A DNA stretch of 64,000 nucleotides, taken from NCBI RefSeq assembly GCF_018035235.1, contig NZ_WPCV01000005.1, positions 496,001 to 560,000 of the forward strand. Reading direction: 5' to 3'. Each line of letters starts with the position of its first letter. Positions within the stretch are counted from its first letter, which is position 1. Source of the stretch: Citrobacter sp. On2M. GTDB lineage: Bacteria; Pseudomonadota; Gammaproteobacteria; Enterobacterales; Enterobacteriaceae. The notes under the pieces were generated by a model. It saw only the letters and a list, made by a program, of their open reading frames with translations, searched no databases and was not told the origin of the DNA. Of this stretch, positions 8,281 through 17,589 are shown in pieces. The translations under genes were made by a program, and so were the position numbers.

Positions 8281-9108
8281 ATGACCACTCCAACCATTAT
8301 AAAACTACAGGATGGCAACGTCATGCCACAACTGGGCCTGGGGGTCTGGAAGGCAAGCAACGAAGAAGTCATCACCGCCATTCATAAAGCGCTGGAAGTG
8401 GGGTATCGCTCAATCGATACCGCGGCAGCGTACAAAAATGAAGAAGGTGTCGGCAAAGCAATACGCGATGCAGGCGTGCCGCGGGAAGCGTTATTCATTA
8501 CCACTAAGCTGTGGAATGATGACCAGAAACGCCCCCGGGAAGCCTTACTCGAAAGCATGGAGAAACTCCAGCTTGATTACCTCGATCTGTACCTGATGCA
8601 TTGGCCCGTTCCGGCGATCGACCACTACGTTGAAGCGTGGGAAAGCATGATCGACCTGCAAAAAGAAGGGCTGATTAAGAGCATCGGCGTGTGCAACTTT
8701 CAGATAAACCATCTCCAGCGGCTAATGGATGAAACCGGCGTACCTCCGGTGATTAATCAGATAGAACTTCACCCGCTCATGCAACAACGCCAACTGCACG
8801 CCTGGAACGCCACACATAAAATCCAGACCGAATCCTGGAGTCCACTGGCGCAGGGCGGCAAAGATGTCTTCGATCAAAAGATAATCCGTGACCTCGCAGA
8901 GAAATATGGCAAATCACCCGCGCAGATTGTCATCCGCTGGCATCTGGATAGCGGCCTGGTGGTGATTCCGAAATCGGTCACTCCTGCGCGTATCGTAGAA
9001 AACTTTAACGTCTGGGACTTCCGCCTGGATAAAGATGAATTAGGCGAAATCGCGAAACTCGATCAGGGTAAACGTCTGGGACCCGATCCAGACCAGTTCG
9101 GCGGTTAA
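8281..9108 (+). CDS. dkgA: 2,5-diketo-D-gluconate / methylglyoxal reductase A
   Basis: 275 aa from the ATG at 8281, the E. coli DkgA length; the frame is open to 8236, but that ATG lies in or at the edge of a hairpin and lacks an RBS. DkgA is an NADPH-dependent aldo-keto reductase (AKR5) reducing 2,5-diketo-gluconate, methylglyoxal and beta-keto esters. The tetrad is visible: Asp and Tyr in 'SIDTAAAYKNEE', Lys in 'ITTKLWND', His in 'LMHWPV'. 'VIPKSV' is the NADPH-phosphate loop. GGGGGG-rich RBS. Second gene of yqhD-dkgA. Confidence 0.97.
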   Translation: MTTPTIIKLQDGNVMPQLGLGVWKASNEEVITAIHKALEVGYRSIDTAAAYKNEEGVGKAIRDAGVPREALFITTKLWNDDQKRPREALLESMEKLQLDYLDLYLMHWPVPAIDHYVEAWESMIDLQKEGLIKSIGVCNFQINHLQRLMDETGVPPVINQIELHPLMQQRQLHAWNATHKIQTESWSPLAQGGKDVFDQKIIRDLAEKYGKSPAQIVIRWHLDSGLVVIPKSVTPARIVENFNVWDFRLDKDELGEIAKLDQGKRLGPDPDQFGG

Positions 9109-9121
9109 CCCCTTCCTTCCA

Positions 9122-9147
9122 GCCCGACACTCTCGTCGGGCCTTTTC
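9122..9147 (+). terminator. intrinsic terminator after dkgA
   Basis: GCCCGAC (9122-9128) pairs with GTCGGGC (9135-9141) around a 6-nt loop, followed by CTTTTCT. It lies 13 nt after the dkgA stop. Confidence 0.85.
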
Positions 9148-9246
9148 TGATTTGAAATATCAGGAAACAATTCACACACATATATTGATGTATTTCTTGC
9201 AATCCCTGGAGCAGCATTACGCAACATAACCTGTTAATTATTCAGT

Positions 9247-9273
9247 AAATATATTCATGATATGAATATATTT
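9247..9273. promoter_or_regulatory. perfect 12-bp AT-rich palindrome, candidate operator
   Basis: Arms AAATATATTCAT (9247-9258) and ATGAATATATTT (9262-9273) are perfectly complementary around a 3-nt spacer, ending 23 bp before the GTG of the DASS transporter. The size and symmetry fit a dimeric repressor or activator site; no regulator gene is adjacent. Confidence 0.6.
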
Positions 9274-9296
9274 ATAACACCTATAGGTGCGTAACC

Positions 9297-10751
9297 GTGA
9301 CTGAGAAAAAAAGCAATAGTGTCAAATGGATCCCATTGATTCTTATAACACTCATTTCCGCTGGACTGTGGCAGCTTACCCCGCCGACAGGGCTAAGTAC
9401 GCCAGCCTGGCATTCAGCAATTATCTTCGTCGCCACCATCGCCTCTATCGTGGCGAAAGTGTTACCCATCGGCGCAGTCGGCATTATTGGAATTACGGTT
9501 TTTGCACTCGCCTATGCTGCCGGAGATAAAACCGCCAGCGGCGCTATCACCACAGCGCTAAGCGAACTGAACAGTTCGCTTATCTGGCTTATCGTCGTCG
9601 CTTTTATGATTGCCCGCGGGTTTATCAAAACAGGCCTCGGACGACGTATTGCGCTGCAGATGATCCGTTTGCTTGGCAAACGCACTCTCGGACTCGCCTA
9701 CGGTCTGGCCTTTGCCGATCTGATTCTATCCCCCGCAATGCCGAGCAATACGGCACGCTGCGGCGGCGTCATCTACCCCATTGCCGACTCCCTGGCGCGC
9801 AGTTTTCATTCGAATCCGGAAGATGAGTCCCGCAGTAAAATCGGTACCTTTCTTATCACCTGTATTGGCAACGTCAACGACGTTACTGCCGCACTATTTA
9901 TGACCGGCTACACTGGCAATCTGTTAGCGGTGAAGCTGGCGGCCAATGCGGGCGTCACGCTGACCTGGGGCGGCTGGTTCATGGCGGCGCTGCTGCCTTG
10001 CCTGGTCTCCTTACTGCTGGTTCCATTGCTGGTCTACTGGATTGTACGCCCGGAAATTAAACACACACCAGATGCCCCGAATCTGGCGCGTAAAGAGCTG
10101 GTGGAAATGGGTCGGATGTCTCGTGGGGAATGGCTGATGCTGGCTACCGTCGGCGTGCTGCTGGTGCTGTGGATTTTTGGCGATACGTTAGGCGTCGACG
10201 CCACCACTGCCTCGTTCGTGGGACTGTCTATTTTATTACTAAGCGGTGTTCTGAGCTGGGAAGACGTCAAAAGTGAAAAAGGCGCTTGGGACACACTGAT
10301 TTGGTTTGCCGCGCTGCTGATGATGGCAAACCAGCTGAAAAAACTGGGTTTTACCACCTGGTTTGGCAATCTGATCGGTGACAGCCTGAGCAGCACCATG
10401 CACGGTACCAGTTGGGTAATCGTCCTGCTGCTGCTGAACGCCGCCTATTTCTATACTCACTACTTTTTTGCCAGCGGCAATGCACAGATTGCCGCGCTGT
10501 ACGCCGTTTTCCTCGGCGTCGGTCTGCATTTGAACATCCCCGCTGCCCCCACGGCGCTAATGCTGGCCTTCACCAGCAGTTTGTACTGCTCGCTCACCCA
10601 GTACACCCACGCTCGCGGTCCAATCCTGTTTGGTGCAGGGTACGTTCCAACGGGCGTCTGGTGGCGCACAGGCTTTATCATCAGCCTGTTTAACCAGGCG
10701 GTGTTTATCACCGTGGGGTTGATGTGGTGGAAGGTATTGGGTCTGTACTAA
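9297..10751 (+). CDS. DASS/SLC13-family anion transporter
   Basis: 484 aa with about 11-12 hydrophobic helices. It belongs to the divalent anion:Na+ symporter superfamily (CitT/TtdT-like), inner-membrane carriers for di- and tricarboxylates. The hairpin motif is 'PSNTARCGG', the Ser-Asn-Thr substrate/sodium signature of this family; 'GLGRRIALQMI' matches the TtdT segment. Start is GTG (9297) after an AGGTG RBS. K-12 has yqhG-yqhH at this place as I recall. The substrate cannot be fixed from sequence; no enzyme gene is adjacent apart from the HIT gene 43 nt downstream. Confidence 0.88.
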   Translation: MTEKKSNSVKWIPLILITLISAGLWQLTPPTGLSTPAWHSAIIFVATIASIVAKVLPIGAVGIIGITVFALAYAAGDKTASGAITTALSELNSSLIWLIVVAFMIARGFIKTGLGRRIALQMIRLLGKRTLGLAYGLAFADLILSPAMPSNTARCGGVIYPIADSLARSFHSNPEDESRSKIGTFLITCIGNVNDVTAALFMTGYTGNLLAVKLAANAGVTLTWGGWFMAALLPCLVSLLLVPLLVYWIVRPEIKHTPDAPNLARKELVEMGRMSRGEWLMLATVGVLLVLWIFGDTLGVDATTASFVGLSILLLSGVLSWEDVKSEKGAWDTLIWFAALLMMANQLKKLGFTTWFGNLIGDSLSSTMHGTSWVIVLLLLNAAYFYTHYFFASGNAQIAALYAVFLGVGLHLNIPAAPTALMLAFTSSLYCSLTQYTHARGPILFGAGYVPTGVWWRTGFIISLFNQAVFITVGLMWWKVLGLY

Positions 10752-10794
10752 ACTGACTGCGTCCTGACGACATACCTTACTGCGGAGAAAAGGA

Positions 10795-11250
10795 ATGACC
10801 TGTATTTTCTGTCAAATAGTTGAAGGCAAAGCCCCCTGCCATAAGGTCTGGGAAGACGAGCACCATCTGGCTTTTCTGTCTATTTTCCCGAACACTGACG
10901 GTTTTACCGTGGTGATCCCGAAAAAGCATTACCCCAGCTATGCCTTCGATATGCCGCCGCAGGCGTTGGCTGACCTGATGATGGCAACCCAAAAAGTGGC
11001 TAAGAAACTGGATAAGGCTTTCCCGGATGTCAGTCGTACGGGGATGTTCTTCGAAGGTTTCGGCGTAGACCATGTGCACAGCAAATTAAGCCCTATGCAC
11101 GGTACTGGCGATCTCCCCCACTGGAAACCGATTGAGTCGCGGCAGACCAAATTTTTCGAGCAGTATGAAGGCTATCTGTCATCACACGACCACGAACGAG
11201 CGGATGATGCAAAACTGGCCGCATTAGCGGCCAGAATTCGTGAGGCATAA
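10795..11250 (+). CDS. HIT-family protein with altered histidine triad
   Basis: 151 aa. HIT proteins are nucleotide hydrolases or transferases acting on AMP-linked substrates. The N-terminal 'CIFCQIVEGKAP' (Cys3, Cys6) and 'HLAFLSIFPNTDGFTVVIPKK' region (about 24-44) match the family. The triad H-x-H-x-H reads H93-V-H95-S-K97, so the outer pair is His/His and the third His is Lys; the nucleophile (middle His) is kept. The gene follows the DASS transporter by 43 nt and may be co-transcribed. Whether it is active is unclear. Confidence 0.85.
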   Translation: MTCIFCQIVEGKAPCHKVWEDEHHLAFLSIFPNTDGFTVVIPKKHYPSYAFDMPPQALADLMMATQKVAKKLDKAFPDVSRTGMFFEGFGVDHVHSKLSPMHGTGDLPHWKPIESRQTKFFEQYEGYLSSHDHERADDAKLAALAARIREA

Positions 11251-11263
11251 CGTTGGATGTGAT

Positions 11264-11295
11264 TGCCGGGTAAAGCATTTGTACCTTATCCGGCA
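11264..11295. repeat. REP-like palindrome
   Basis: A GCCGGGTAAAGC unit and a GTACCTTATCCGGC unit form an imperfect stem between the convergent HIT and ygiQ genes. Confidence 0.55.
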
Positions 11296-11307
11296 TTCAA
11301 TCTGGCA

Positions 11308-13479
11308 TTAACGCCCCGCAACTTTGCCGCGTTTTTTGTTCGCGGCAGGCGTCTGGCGCTGATGAGCCACTGGCGTATGCTTGGTCAACGCAGGACGGGT
11401 ATGACGGTTCTGGCGACGTGCTTCACGCATCTCTTCCAGCGTAGGCGCCGGAACCAGACATTCACGACGACCGCCGATCAGATGCTTTTTACCCATGTCT
11501 TCCAGCGCCTGGCGGATTAACGGCCAGTTAGCTGGATCGTGGTAACGCAGCAGGGCTTTATGCAAACGGCGCTGCTTATCGCCTTTCGGCACCACCACAT
11601 CTTCACTCTTATAACCAATTTTACCCAGCGGGTTTTTCCCGGTGTAATACATGGTTGTGGAGTTCGCCAGCGGCGATGGATAGAAGTTCTGCACCTGATC
11701 CAGACGGAAACGACGTTGTTTCAGCCACAGCGCCAGATTCACCATATCCTCGTCACGCGTACCCGGGTGCGCGGAGATGAAGTATGGGATCAGGTATTGC
11801 TCTTTACCCGCCTGTTTAGAGTAGGTATCGAACAGCTCCTTAAAGCGATCGTAGCTGCCCATCCCCGGCTTCATCATCTTCGACAGCGGGCCTTCTTCAG
11901 TATGCTCTGGCGCAATCTTCAGATAGCCGCCAACGTGGTGGGTCGCCAGCTCTTTGATATAGCGCGGATCTTCAACCGCGATGTCATAGCGCACACCGGA
12001 AGCAATGAGGATCTTTTTAATGCCTTTCAAATCACGCGCCCGGCGATAAAGGTTAATCGTCGGTTCGTGGTTGGTATCCATATGCGGACAGATATCCGGG
12101 TAAACGCAGGACAGACGACGGCAGGTCTGCTCAGCACGCGGTGACTTACAGCGCAACATATACATGTTCGCCGTTGGGCCACCGAGATCGGAAATCACGC
12201 CGGTAAAGCCCGGAACGGTGTCGCGAATGGCTTCGATCTCATTGATTATCGAATCTTCAGAGCGGCTCTGGATGATGCGGCCTTCGTGCTCAGTGATCGA
12301 ACAGAACGAACAGCCGCCAAAGCAGCCACGCATAATGTTGATCGAGAAACGGATCATCTCGTAGGCCGGAATGCGACTATCGCCATACGCCGGGTGCGGC
12401 ACGCGCTTGTACGGCAGCGCAAAGACGCTGTCCATCTCTTCGGTAGAAAGCGGAATAGCTGGCGGGTTAATCCAGATGTAGCGATCGCCATGCTTTTGCA
12501 TCAGCGCACGCGCGCAGCCTGGGTTGGTTTCGTGGTGCAGGATACGCGACGCATGCGCATACAGCACTTTGTCACCCTTCACTTTTTCGAAAGATGGCAG
12601 CAGCACGTAGGTTTTTTCCCACGGTTTCGGGCGCGGCGGCTGTACCGTTACCGCTTTCGCTTCCTGCTTTTTCGGGGCGACCGGTTTGTTGTCGGCACAC
12701 GGCAGATCTTCGCCGTACGGATGCGGGATCGGGTCAATTTTGCCCGGCGTGTCGAGGCGCGTGGAATCCACCCCACTCCAGCCCGGTAGTGCTTCTTTAA
12801 CCATAATCGCAGTGTTACGCACGTCGCGGATCTGATCGATGGTTTCCCCCATCGCCAGACGATGCGCCACTTCCACCAGCGGGCGCTCACCGTTACCAAA
12901 CATCAGCATGTCGGCTTTTGAATCCACCAGCACGGAGCGACGAACGGTATCAGACCAGTAGTCGTAGTGCGCGGTACGGCGCAGACTGGCCTCAATACCA
13001 CCGAGAATAACCGGCACATCTTTCCATGCTTCTTTACAGCGCTGGGTATAGACCAGCGTGGCACGGTCCGGGCGTTTGCCCGCCACGTTGTCTGGCGTAT
13101 AGGCATCGTCATGGCGCAGTCGGCGATCGGCCGTATAACGGTTGATCATCGAGTCCATATTGCCTGCGGTTACACCAAAGAACAGGTTCGGTTTACCCAA
13201 ACGCATAAAATCGTCTTTGTTGTTCCACTCCGGCTGGGCGATAATCCCAACACGAAAGCCCTGAGCTTCCAGCATACGGCCGCAAATTGCCATGCCAAAG
13301 CTGGGGTGATCGACGTAGGCATCGCCGGTAACCAGAATGATGTCGCAGCTATCCCAGCCAAGTTGGTCCATTTCGTCGCGTGACATCGGCAAAAACGGTG
13401 CCGGGCCAAAACAGGCAGCCCAGTACTGCGGCCAGGAGAAAAGGTCTCTGTCCGGCTGGATCAGGGATATTGCGCTCAT
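11308..13479 (-). CDS. ygiQ: radical SAM protein YgiQ (UPF0313)
   Basis: 723 aa, slightly shorter than the ~739 aa I recall for E. coli because the basic, low-complexity C-terminal tail is trimmed. YgiQ is a radical S-adenosylmethionine enzyme of unknown substrate. The [4Fe-4S] motif is Cys-x3-Cys-x2-Cys in '[12 protein letters not shown]' near residue 385. An N-terminal domain of ~370 residues, conserved in the family, precedes it. The start is supported by the match to the [14 protein letters not shown] N-terminus. It stands alone, divergent from trkG. Confidence 0.95.
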   Translation of the reverse strand: MSAISLIQPDRDLFSWPQYWAACFGPAPFLPMSRDEMDQLGWDSCDIILVTGDAYVDHPSFGMAICGRMLEAQGFRVGIIAQPEWNNKDDFMRLGKPNLFFGVTAGNMDSMINRYTADRRLRHDDAYTPDNVAGKRPDRATLVYTQRCKEAWKDVPVILGGIEASLRRTAHYDYWSDTVRRSVLVDSKADMLMFGNGERPLVEVAHRLAMGETIDQIRDVRNTAIMVKEALPGWSGVDSTRLDTPGKIDPIPHPYGEDLPCADNKPVAPKKQEAKAVTVQPPRPKPWEKTYVLLPSFEKVKGDKVLYAHASRILHHETNPGCARALMQKHGDRYIWINPPAIPLSTEEMDSVFALPYKRVPHPAYGDSRIPAYEMIRFSINIMRGCFGGCSFCSITEHEGRIIQSRSEDSIINEIEAIRDTVPGFTGVISDLGGPTANMYMLRCKSPRAEQTCRRLSCVYPDICPHMDTNHEPTINLYRRARDLKGIKKILIASGVRYDIAVEDPRYIKELATHHVGGYLKIAPEHTEEGPLSKMMKPGMGSYDRFKELFDTYSKQAGKEQYLIPYFISAHPGTRDEDMVNLALWLKQRRFRLDQVQNFYPSPLANSTTMYYTGKNPLGKIGYKSEDVVVPKGDKQRRLHKALLRYHDPANWPLIRQALEDMGKKHLIGGRRECLVPAPTLEEMREARRQNRHTRPALTKHTPVAHQRQTPAANKKRGKVAGR

Positions 13480-13678
13480 AGTGCTTCCAAAAATGGTAAA
13501 AAAATAATCAAAGGCCGGGGATTATACGCTGTATGTCGGCAAGAAATGAAGTGGAGTCTGAACCAGACGAGTAGAAAGATTTATAAATTGTTAAATTTTA
13601 CGCAGCCCATTTTGATCCATCATTATTAACGCCATGCCGACCAACTGAGGTCACTCTTTTTTGGCGGGGGATTTTTCA

Positions 13679-15154
13679 TTGCGACTCAACGATTCACTGC
13701 ATATTTCCCAGTTACGGGTGGTTGTTCACCTGTGCGGATTTCTGGTTCTTCTCTACAGCTTCTCCATGCTGCCACCGATGACCATTGCTTTGTTAAACAA
13801 AGAGCGGAGCTTTTTCGCTTTTTTCAGCACGTTTATGACCTTCTTTACCCTCGGCGGCGGCGCATGGCTGGCAACCAAGCATGCGGGTATTCAACTACGA
13901 ACCCGGGATGGCTTCGTCATTATCGTTCTGTTCTGGCTGCTGTTTTCGTTTATCAGCGCGATGCCGATGTGGATGGACGACGGCTTAAATCTCTCTTTTG
14001 CCGATGCCCTGTTTGAAGGGGTTTCCGGTATAACCACCACGGGTGCAACGGTGATTCACGACGTCAGCGCGTTGCCGAAATCGTATCTCTACTATCGGGC
14101 CCAGCTCAATTTTATTGGCGGACTGGGGGTTATTGTCCTCGCCGTGGCGGTATTACCGCTTTTGGGTATCGGCGGCATGAAGCTGTATCAGTCTGAAATG
14201 CCGGGGCCCTTTAAAGAAGAACGCCTCACGCCAAGACTTGCCGATACTGCACGTACGCTGTGGCTGACCTATGTCATTTTGGGTCTAATCTGTACTCTGG
14301 CCTACTGGGCAGCCGGGATGTCGTTTTTCGACGCCTTGTGCCATGGGCTGTCGACGGTCTCCCTCGGCGGTTTTTCCACGCGCAGTGAGAGTATCGGCTT
14401 CTATGACAGCCATGCGATTGAGCTGGTCGCTGGGGTGTTTTCCCTGTTGTCTGCTTTTAACTTCACCCTCTGGTACGTGGCTATTGCGAAACGTACCTTC
14501 AAACCCTTTCGTCGCAATGCCGAACTGCGTTTCTTTCTGCTTATTGCGCTGGTTGTCACCGTGATCGCCACCTGGCAGGTCTGGCGGGCGGGCATGTATG
14601 GGATAACGGACAGTCTGGTGCATGCCTTTTTTCTCGCCAGCTCCATGCTGACGGATAATGGCCTGTCCACGGCGGATTACGCGCAGTGGCCCTCGCATAC
14701 CATCTTTATGCTGCTCAGCGCCAGTTTCTTCGGCGGTTGCGTGGGCTCGACCTGCGGTGGGATTAAGGTGCTGCGCTTTTTAATTATGTTCAAGCAGTGC
14801 CGTCAGGAGCTACACCAACTCGCACATCCTCGCGCTTTACTGAATATCAAAGTGGGTAATAGCGTGGTAAGCGACCGCGTGGTGCGTTCGGTATGGAGCT
14901 TCTTCTTTCTTTACGTTTTGTTCACCAGCTTTTTTATCTGGGCGCTCAATCTGATGGGCTACGATCTTTTCTCCTCTTTTGCCACCGTCGCCGCCTGCAT
15001 CAACAACATGGGTCTGGGATTTGGCGTCACCGCAACGACATTTGGTACTTTGAACGATGAAGCAAAACTGCTGATGTGCGCGGCCATGATCCTGGGGCGT
15101 CTGGAGATTTACCCCATTCTAATCCTGTTCTCGCGCATGTTCTGGCGGGCGTAA
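13679..15154 (+). CDS. trkG: TrkG-type potassium uptake protein
   Basis: 491 aa from the TTG at 13679, chosen because GGCGGGGG lies 8 nt upstream; the frame is open to 13661 (also TTG). TrkH/TrkG proteins are K+-conducting inner-membrane subunits of the Trk system, working with cytoplasmic TrkA. The four pore-loop motifs are visible: 'GITTTGATVI', 'STVSLGGFST', 'SSMLTDNGLST' and 'ACINNMGLGFG'. 'SSMLTDNGL', 'GSTCGGIK' and the C-terminal 'GRLEIYP' match TrkG rather than TrkH as I remember both. In K-12 trkG lies in the Rac prophage; here there are no phage genes nearby. Confidence 0.85.
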   Translation: MRLNDSLHISQLRVVVHLCGFLVLLYSFSMLPPMTIALLNKERSFFAFFSTFMTFFTLGGGAWLATKHAGIQLRTRDGFVIIVLFWLLFSFISAMPMWMDDGLNLSFADALFEGVSGITTTGATVIHDVSALPKSYLYYRAQLNFIGGLGVIVLAVAVLPLLGIGGMKLYQSEMPGPFKEERLTPRLADTARTLWLTYVILGLICTLAYWAAGMSFFDALCHGLSTVSLGGFSTRSESIGFYDSHAIELVAGVFSLLSAFNFTLWYVAIAKRTFKPFRRNAELRFFLLIALVVTVIATWQVWRAGMYGITDSLVHAFFLASSMLTDNGLSTADYAQWPSHTIFMLLSASFFGGCVGSTCGGIKVLRFLIMFKQCRQELHQLAHPRALLNIKVGNSVVSDRVVRSVWSFFFLYVLFTSFFIWALNLMGYDLFSSFATVAACINNMGLGFGVTATTFGTLNDEAKLLMCAAMILGRLEIYPILILFSRMFWRA

Positions 15155-15161
15155 CGGAAAT

Positions 15162-15183
15162 CCCGGCGCATTATGGCGCCGGG
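15162..15183. terminator. hairpin between convergent trkG and ftsP
   Basis: CCCGGCGC (15162-15169) pairs with GCGCCGGG (15176-15183). It begins 7 nt after the trkG stop and covers the last codons and stop of ftsP. Only short T runs follow on either strand, so it may be a weak bidirectional terminator or an mRNA-end stabiliser. Confidence 0.55.
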
Positions 15184-16583
15184 TTCACCAACATCTGTCC
15201 GATCGAACCACGGTCCGCCATTTCCAGCGTCTGACTGTTAAAGTAAAACGGGAAATGGGCCCAGGAAGGTTGTCCGTAGTAGACCAGTAATTCAACCTGG
15301 CCGTCGACCCAAACGGTATCTTTCCAGCCTCTGTCTTCCGGGAACGGCATCGCGCCATTCACATTACGGATCAGGAACGAGACGCCTTCAATATGGAAAG
15401 ACTGGGGCATATCCGCCCGCACCGTCCAACGCTCCCAGGAGCCTTGCTGAGCGGTAATATCCATGCGATTGACGTCCCACAGCTGACCATTGATACCAGG
15501 ATCATCATCCAGGCTGATGTCACGACTGCGAATCGGCGAACCGCTGAGGATTTCCGTTGGCAACAGGCGCATTGGCAGGCTGTCGGTCACCAGCGGCAGG
15601 AGGCCAGTCGGACGCAGCGTCAATACCAGCGTGGAGATAAGAATACTGGAAGGCTCAAAGAATCCGCGGATCCTGTCGACAATGCTGGCCGCCTCACCGC
15701 AGGTGATAGAGACCTCATTACCGTTAGTCATATCCACCAGAATTTCACGGCGCTCGCCAGGCGCCAGCGAGAGCTGCTTCACCGAAACGGGCGCAGGTAA
15801 AAAGCCCTGATCGCTGGAAATCACATGCAGCGCACGGCCATCGCTCATTTGCAACTGGTAACGGCGCGAGTTTGAGGCATTGAGCAAGCGCAAGCGCACC
15901 CAGCCACGAGAAACCTCGACATACGGACTTTGCACCCCGTTGACAAACAGCGTATCCCCAACAAAACCACCGCTGCCGGGTTCGCTGTATTCCGGCGCAC
16001 CAAAGTTGTCCAGACGCTTGTCCTGGATAATGATCGGAAAATCATCCACCCCGTAGTGATTGGGGATAGACAGCGATTTACTCACTTCATCCTCAACCAG
16101 CCACATCCCGGCAAGGCCATTATAGACCTGCTGGGCTGTACGATTTGGTGTATTGGCGTGATACCACAACGTGGCGGCATTCTGCCGAATCGGCAGCACT
16201 GGCGCCCAATCCGCATTAGGAGACATCATGCGTGCCGGGCCGCCCATTAGCGGGCCAGGTACCTGTAAACCGGCGACAGTCATCGAGACATTTTCAGTCA
16301 AACGGTTGCTGTAGATAAGCTTGACGTCATCCCCTTTCCAGACGCGGATTGTCGGTCCCAGGTAGCGACCGTTAATTCCCCAGACAGGTGCGCGCGTGCC
16401 TTGCGTGAAGGACCAGTGCGCGCGCTGCAGCGTCATAAATAGCGGCTGCCCCCGACGGGACTCCAGCAGCGGAGGTACGGGTAACGGTTGTTGCTGACCG
16501 GCAGCATTAGCCTTCAGCGGAACAGCACCTGCACACAGTGCGATCCCCGATGCCTGAATGAACTGACGCCGACTGAATGACAT
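15171..16583 (-). CDS. ftsP: cell division protein FtsP (SufI)
   Basis: 470 aa. The N-terminus is a twin-arginine signal ('FSRRQFIQASGIALCAGA', cleavage near 27), so the protein is exported folded to the periplasm. It has three cupredoxin-like domains of the multicopper oxidase fold but lacks the copper-binding HCH motif ('WYHANTP' and 'AHFPFYFN' replace ligand clusters), as expected for FtsP, which stabilises the divisome under stress rather than oxidising a substrate. It lies 71 nt downstream of plsC on the same strand, probably in an operon. Confidence 0.95.
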   Translation of the reverse strand: MSFSRRQFIQASGIALCAGAVPLKANAAGQQQPLPVPPLLESRRGQPLFMTLQRAHWSFTQGTRAPVWGINGRYLGPTIRVWKGDDVKLIYSNRLTENVSMTVAGLQVPGPLMGGPARMMSPNADWAPVLPIRQNAATLWYHANTPNRTAQQVYNGLAGMWLVEDEVSKSLSIPNHYGVDDFPIIIQDKRLDNFGAPEYSEPGSGGFVGDTLFVNGVQSPYVEVSRGWVRLRLLNASNSRRYQLQMSDGRALHVISSDQGFLPAPVSVKQLSLAPGERREILVDMTNGNEVSITCGEAASIVDRIRGFFEPSSILISTLVLTLRPTGLLPLVTDSLPMRLLPTEILSGSPIRSRDISLDDDPGINGQLWDVNRMDITAQQGSWERWTVRADMPQSFHIEGVSFLIRNVNGAMPFPEDRGWKDTVWVDGQVELLVYYGQPSWAHFPFYFNSQTLEMADRGSIGQMLVNPAP

Positions 16584-16615
16584 ATAAACTCCATGAAAAA
16601 CTGGCGATTAACACA

Positions 16616-16632
16616 CAGGAAATCTTTTCCTG
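16616..16632. repeat. short hairpin in the plsC-ftsP gap
   Basis: CAGGAAA (16616-16622) and TTTCCTG (16626-16632) are perfect 7-bp arms. In the plsC-to-ftsP direction the U-rich run precedes the hairpin, so it is not a terminator for that operon; it may affect mRNA processing. Confidence 0.4.
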
Positions 16633-16654
16633 TAAAAAACCCGAATAGCACGGA

Positions 16655-17392
16655 TTAAACCTTACCGGCGGCTTCCCGTTCAGCAACTTCTTTATCGAGT
16701 TCTGCGATTTTTTGTTCCATCAGCGTACGGCAATGCGCTGCCAGTTCACGAACCTGATCTTTCCCAAAGTGGCTAATATCCACCGGCGGCAACATCTCGA
16801 CAATCGCCAGACCATTATTGAGGCGATTTAAATTTATCTTGTTCGAGGTTGTTGAAACGCACACCGGAATAACCGGGACACCTGCCGCAATCGCCGCGTG
16901 AAACGCACCGGTTTTAAACGGCAACAAACCGCGACCGCGGCTGCGTGTTCCTTCCGGGAACATCCAGATAGAAATGCGACGTTTTTTGAAATGGTTAACC
17001 ACGGCTGCAATGGTGCTGTGCGCTTTTGCGCGGTTGTTTCTGTCAATCAGCAGGTTACCGGTTAGCCAGTAAAGTTGGCCAAAGAACGGGATCCACAGCA
17101 GGCTTTTTTTACCTACCGTTACCGTCGGCGGCTGAACGATATTCGCAGCGGTAACCATGTCGTAGTTGTTCTGATGGTTACAAATATAGATAGCATTACC
17201 ATAGTTCTGCGCGTCTGCCGGCATGCGGCATTCGACCTTCAGACCATAAAGGGGAGCCAGGCGGCCAAACATGTGGCCAAACGTGGCGACGTGTTTAGGA
17301 TTTCGTGGGCTGAACAGACAGTATATGCACCCGAAGATACAGACCAGAACGCAGTAAATAACAGTAATGATGACACGAAAAATATATAGCAT
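16655..17392 (-). CDS. plsC: 1-acyl-sn-glycerol-3-phosphate acyltransferase
   Basis: 245 aa from the ATG at 17392, as in E. coli; the frame extends 20 codons upstream but the family begins 'MLYIFR'. PlsC adds the second acyl chain to lysophosphatidic acid to give phosphatidic acid at the inner membrane. The HX4D catalytic motif is His73-Asp78 in 'NHQNNYD', and 'FPEGTRSRG' is the glycerol-phosphate binding motif. An N-terminal membrane helix covers ~5-27. Upstream of ftsP and downstream of parC on the same strand. Confidence 0.97.
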   Translation of the reverse strand: MLYIFRVIITVIYCVLVCIFGCIYCLFSPRNPKHVATFGHMFGRLAPLYGLKVECRMPADAQNYGNAIYICNHQNNYDMVTAANIVQPPTVTVGKKSLLWIPFFGQLYWLTGNLLIDRNNRAKAHSTIAAVVNHFKKRRISIWMFPEGTRSRGRGLLPFKTGAFHAAIAAGVPVIPVCVSTTSNKINLNRLNNGLAIVEMLPPVDISHFGKDQVRELAAHCRTLMEQKIAELDKEVAEREAAGKV

Positions 17393-17549
17393 AACAACCT
17401 CTAAAGGCCTAAGAACCTGGCGTTTTACGTCACCGGATGCACAACTCGGCATCAGGTTAGGGCTTTGTTAAGAACGGCTCTTAAGGAAAAGCGTATTGTT
17501 AATCGCAACGCTCGAATAAACAACGGTTTCACGGGAATTTTTAACGTTG

Positions 17550-17577
17550 GCTCTCCCTGCGCGAAAACAGGGAGAGC
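17550..17577 (-). terminator. hairpin downstream of parC
   Basis: GCTCTCCCTG (17550-17559) pairs perfectly over 10 bp with CAGGGAGAGC (17568-17577). It begins 12 nt after the parC stop. The T-rich run on the minus strand is several bases away, so termination strength is uncertain. Confidence 0.6.
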
Positions 17578-17589
17578 TGGACGGTAGCG

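Noticed and set aside
13500-15200. Prophage around trkG
   Set aside because: No integrase, phage structural gene or att-like repeat is seen; ygiQ and ftsP flank directly.
15171-16583. ftsP as an active multicopper oxidase
   Set aside because: The fold is present, but the copper-ligand HCH clusters are not, and the Tat signal and length fit FtsP.
17460-17485. Second CTTAAG-type PmrA/QseB box between plsC and parC
   Set aside because: The two half-sites are 13 bp apart and not 11, and the spot is not a likely promoter.
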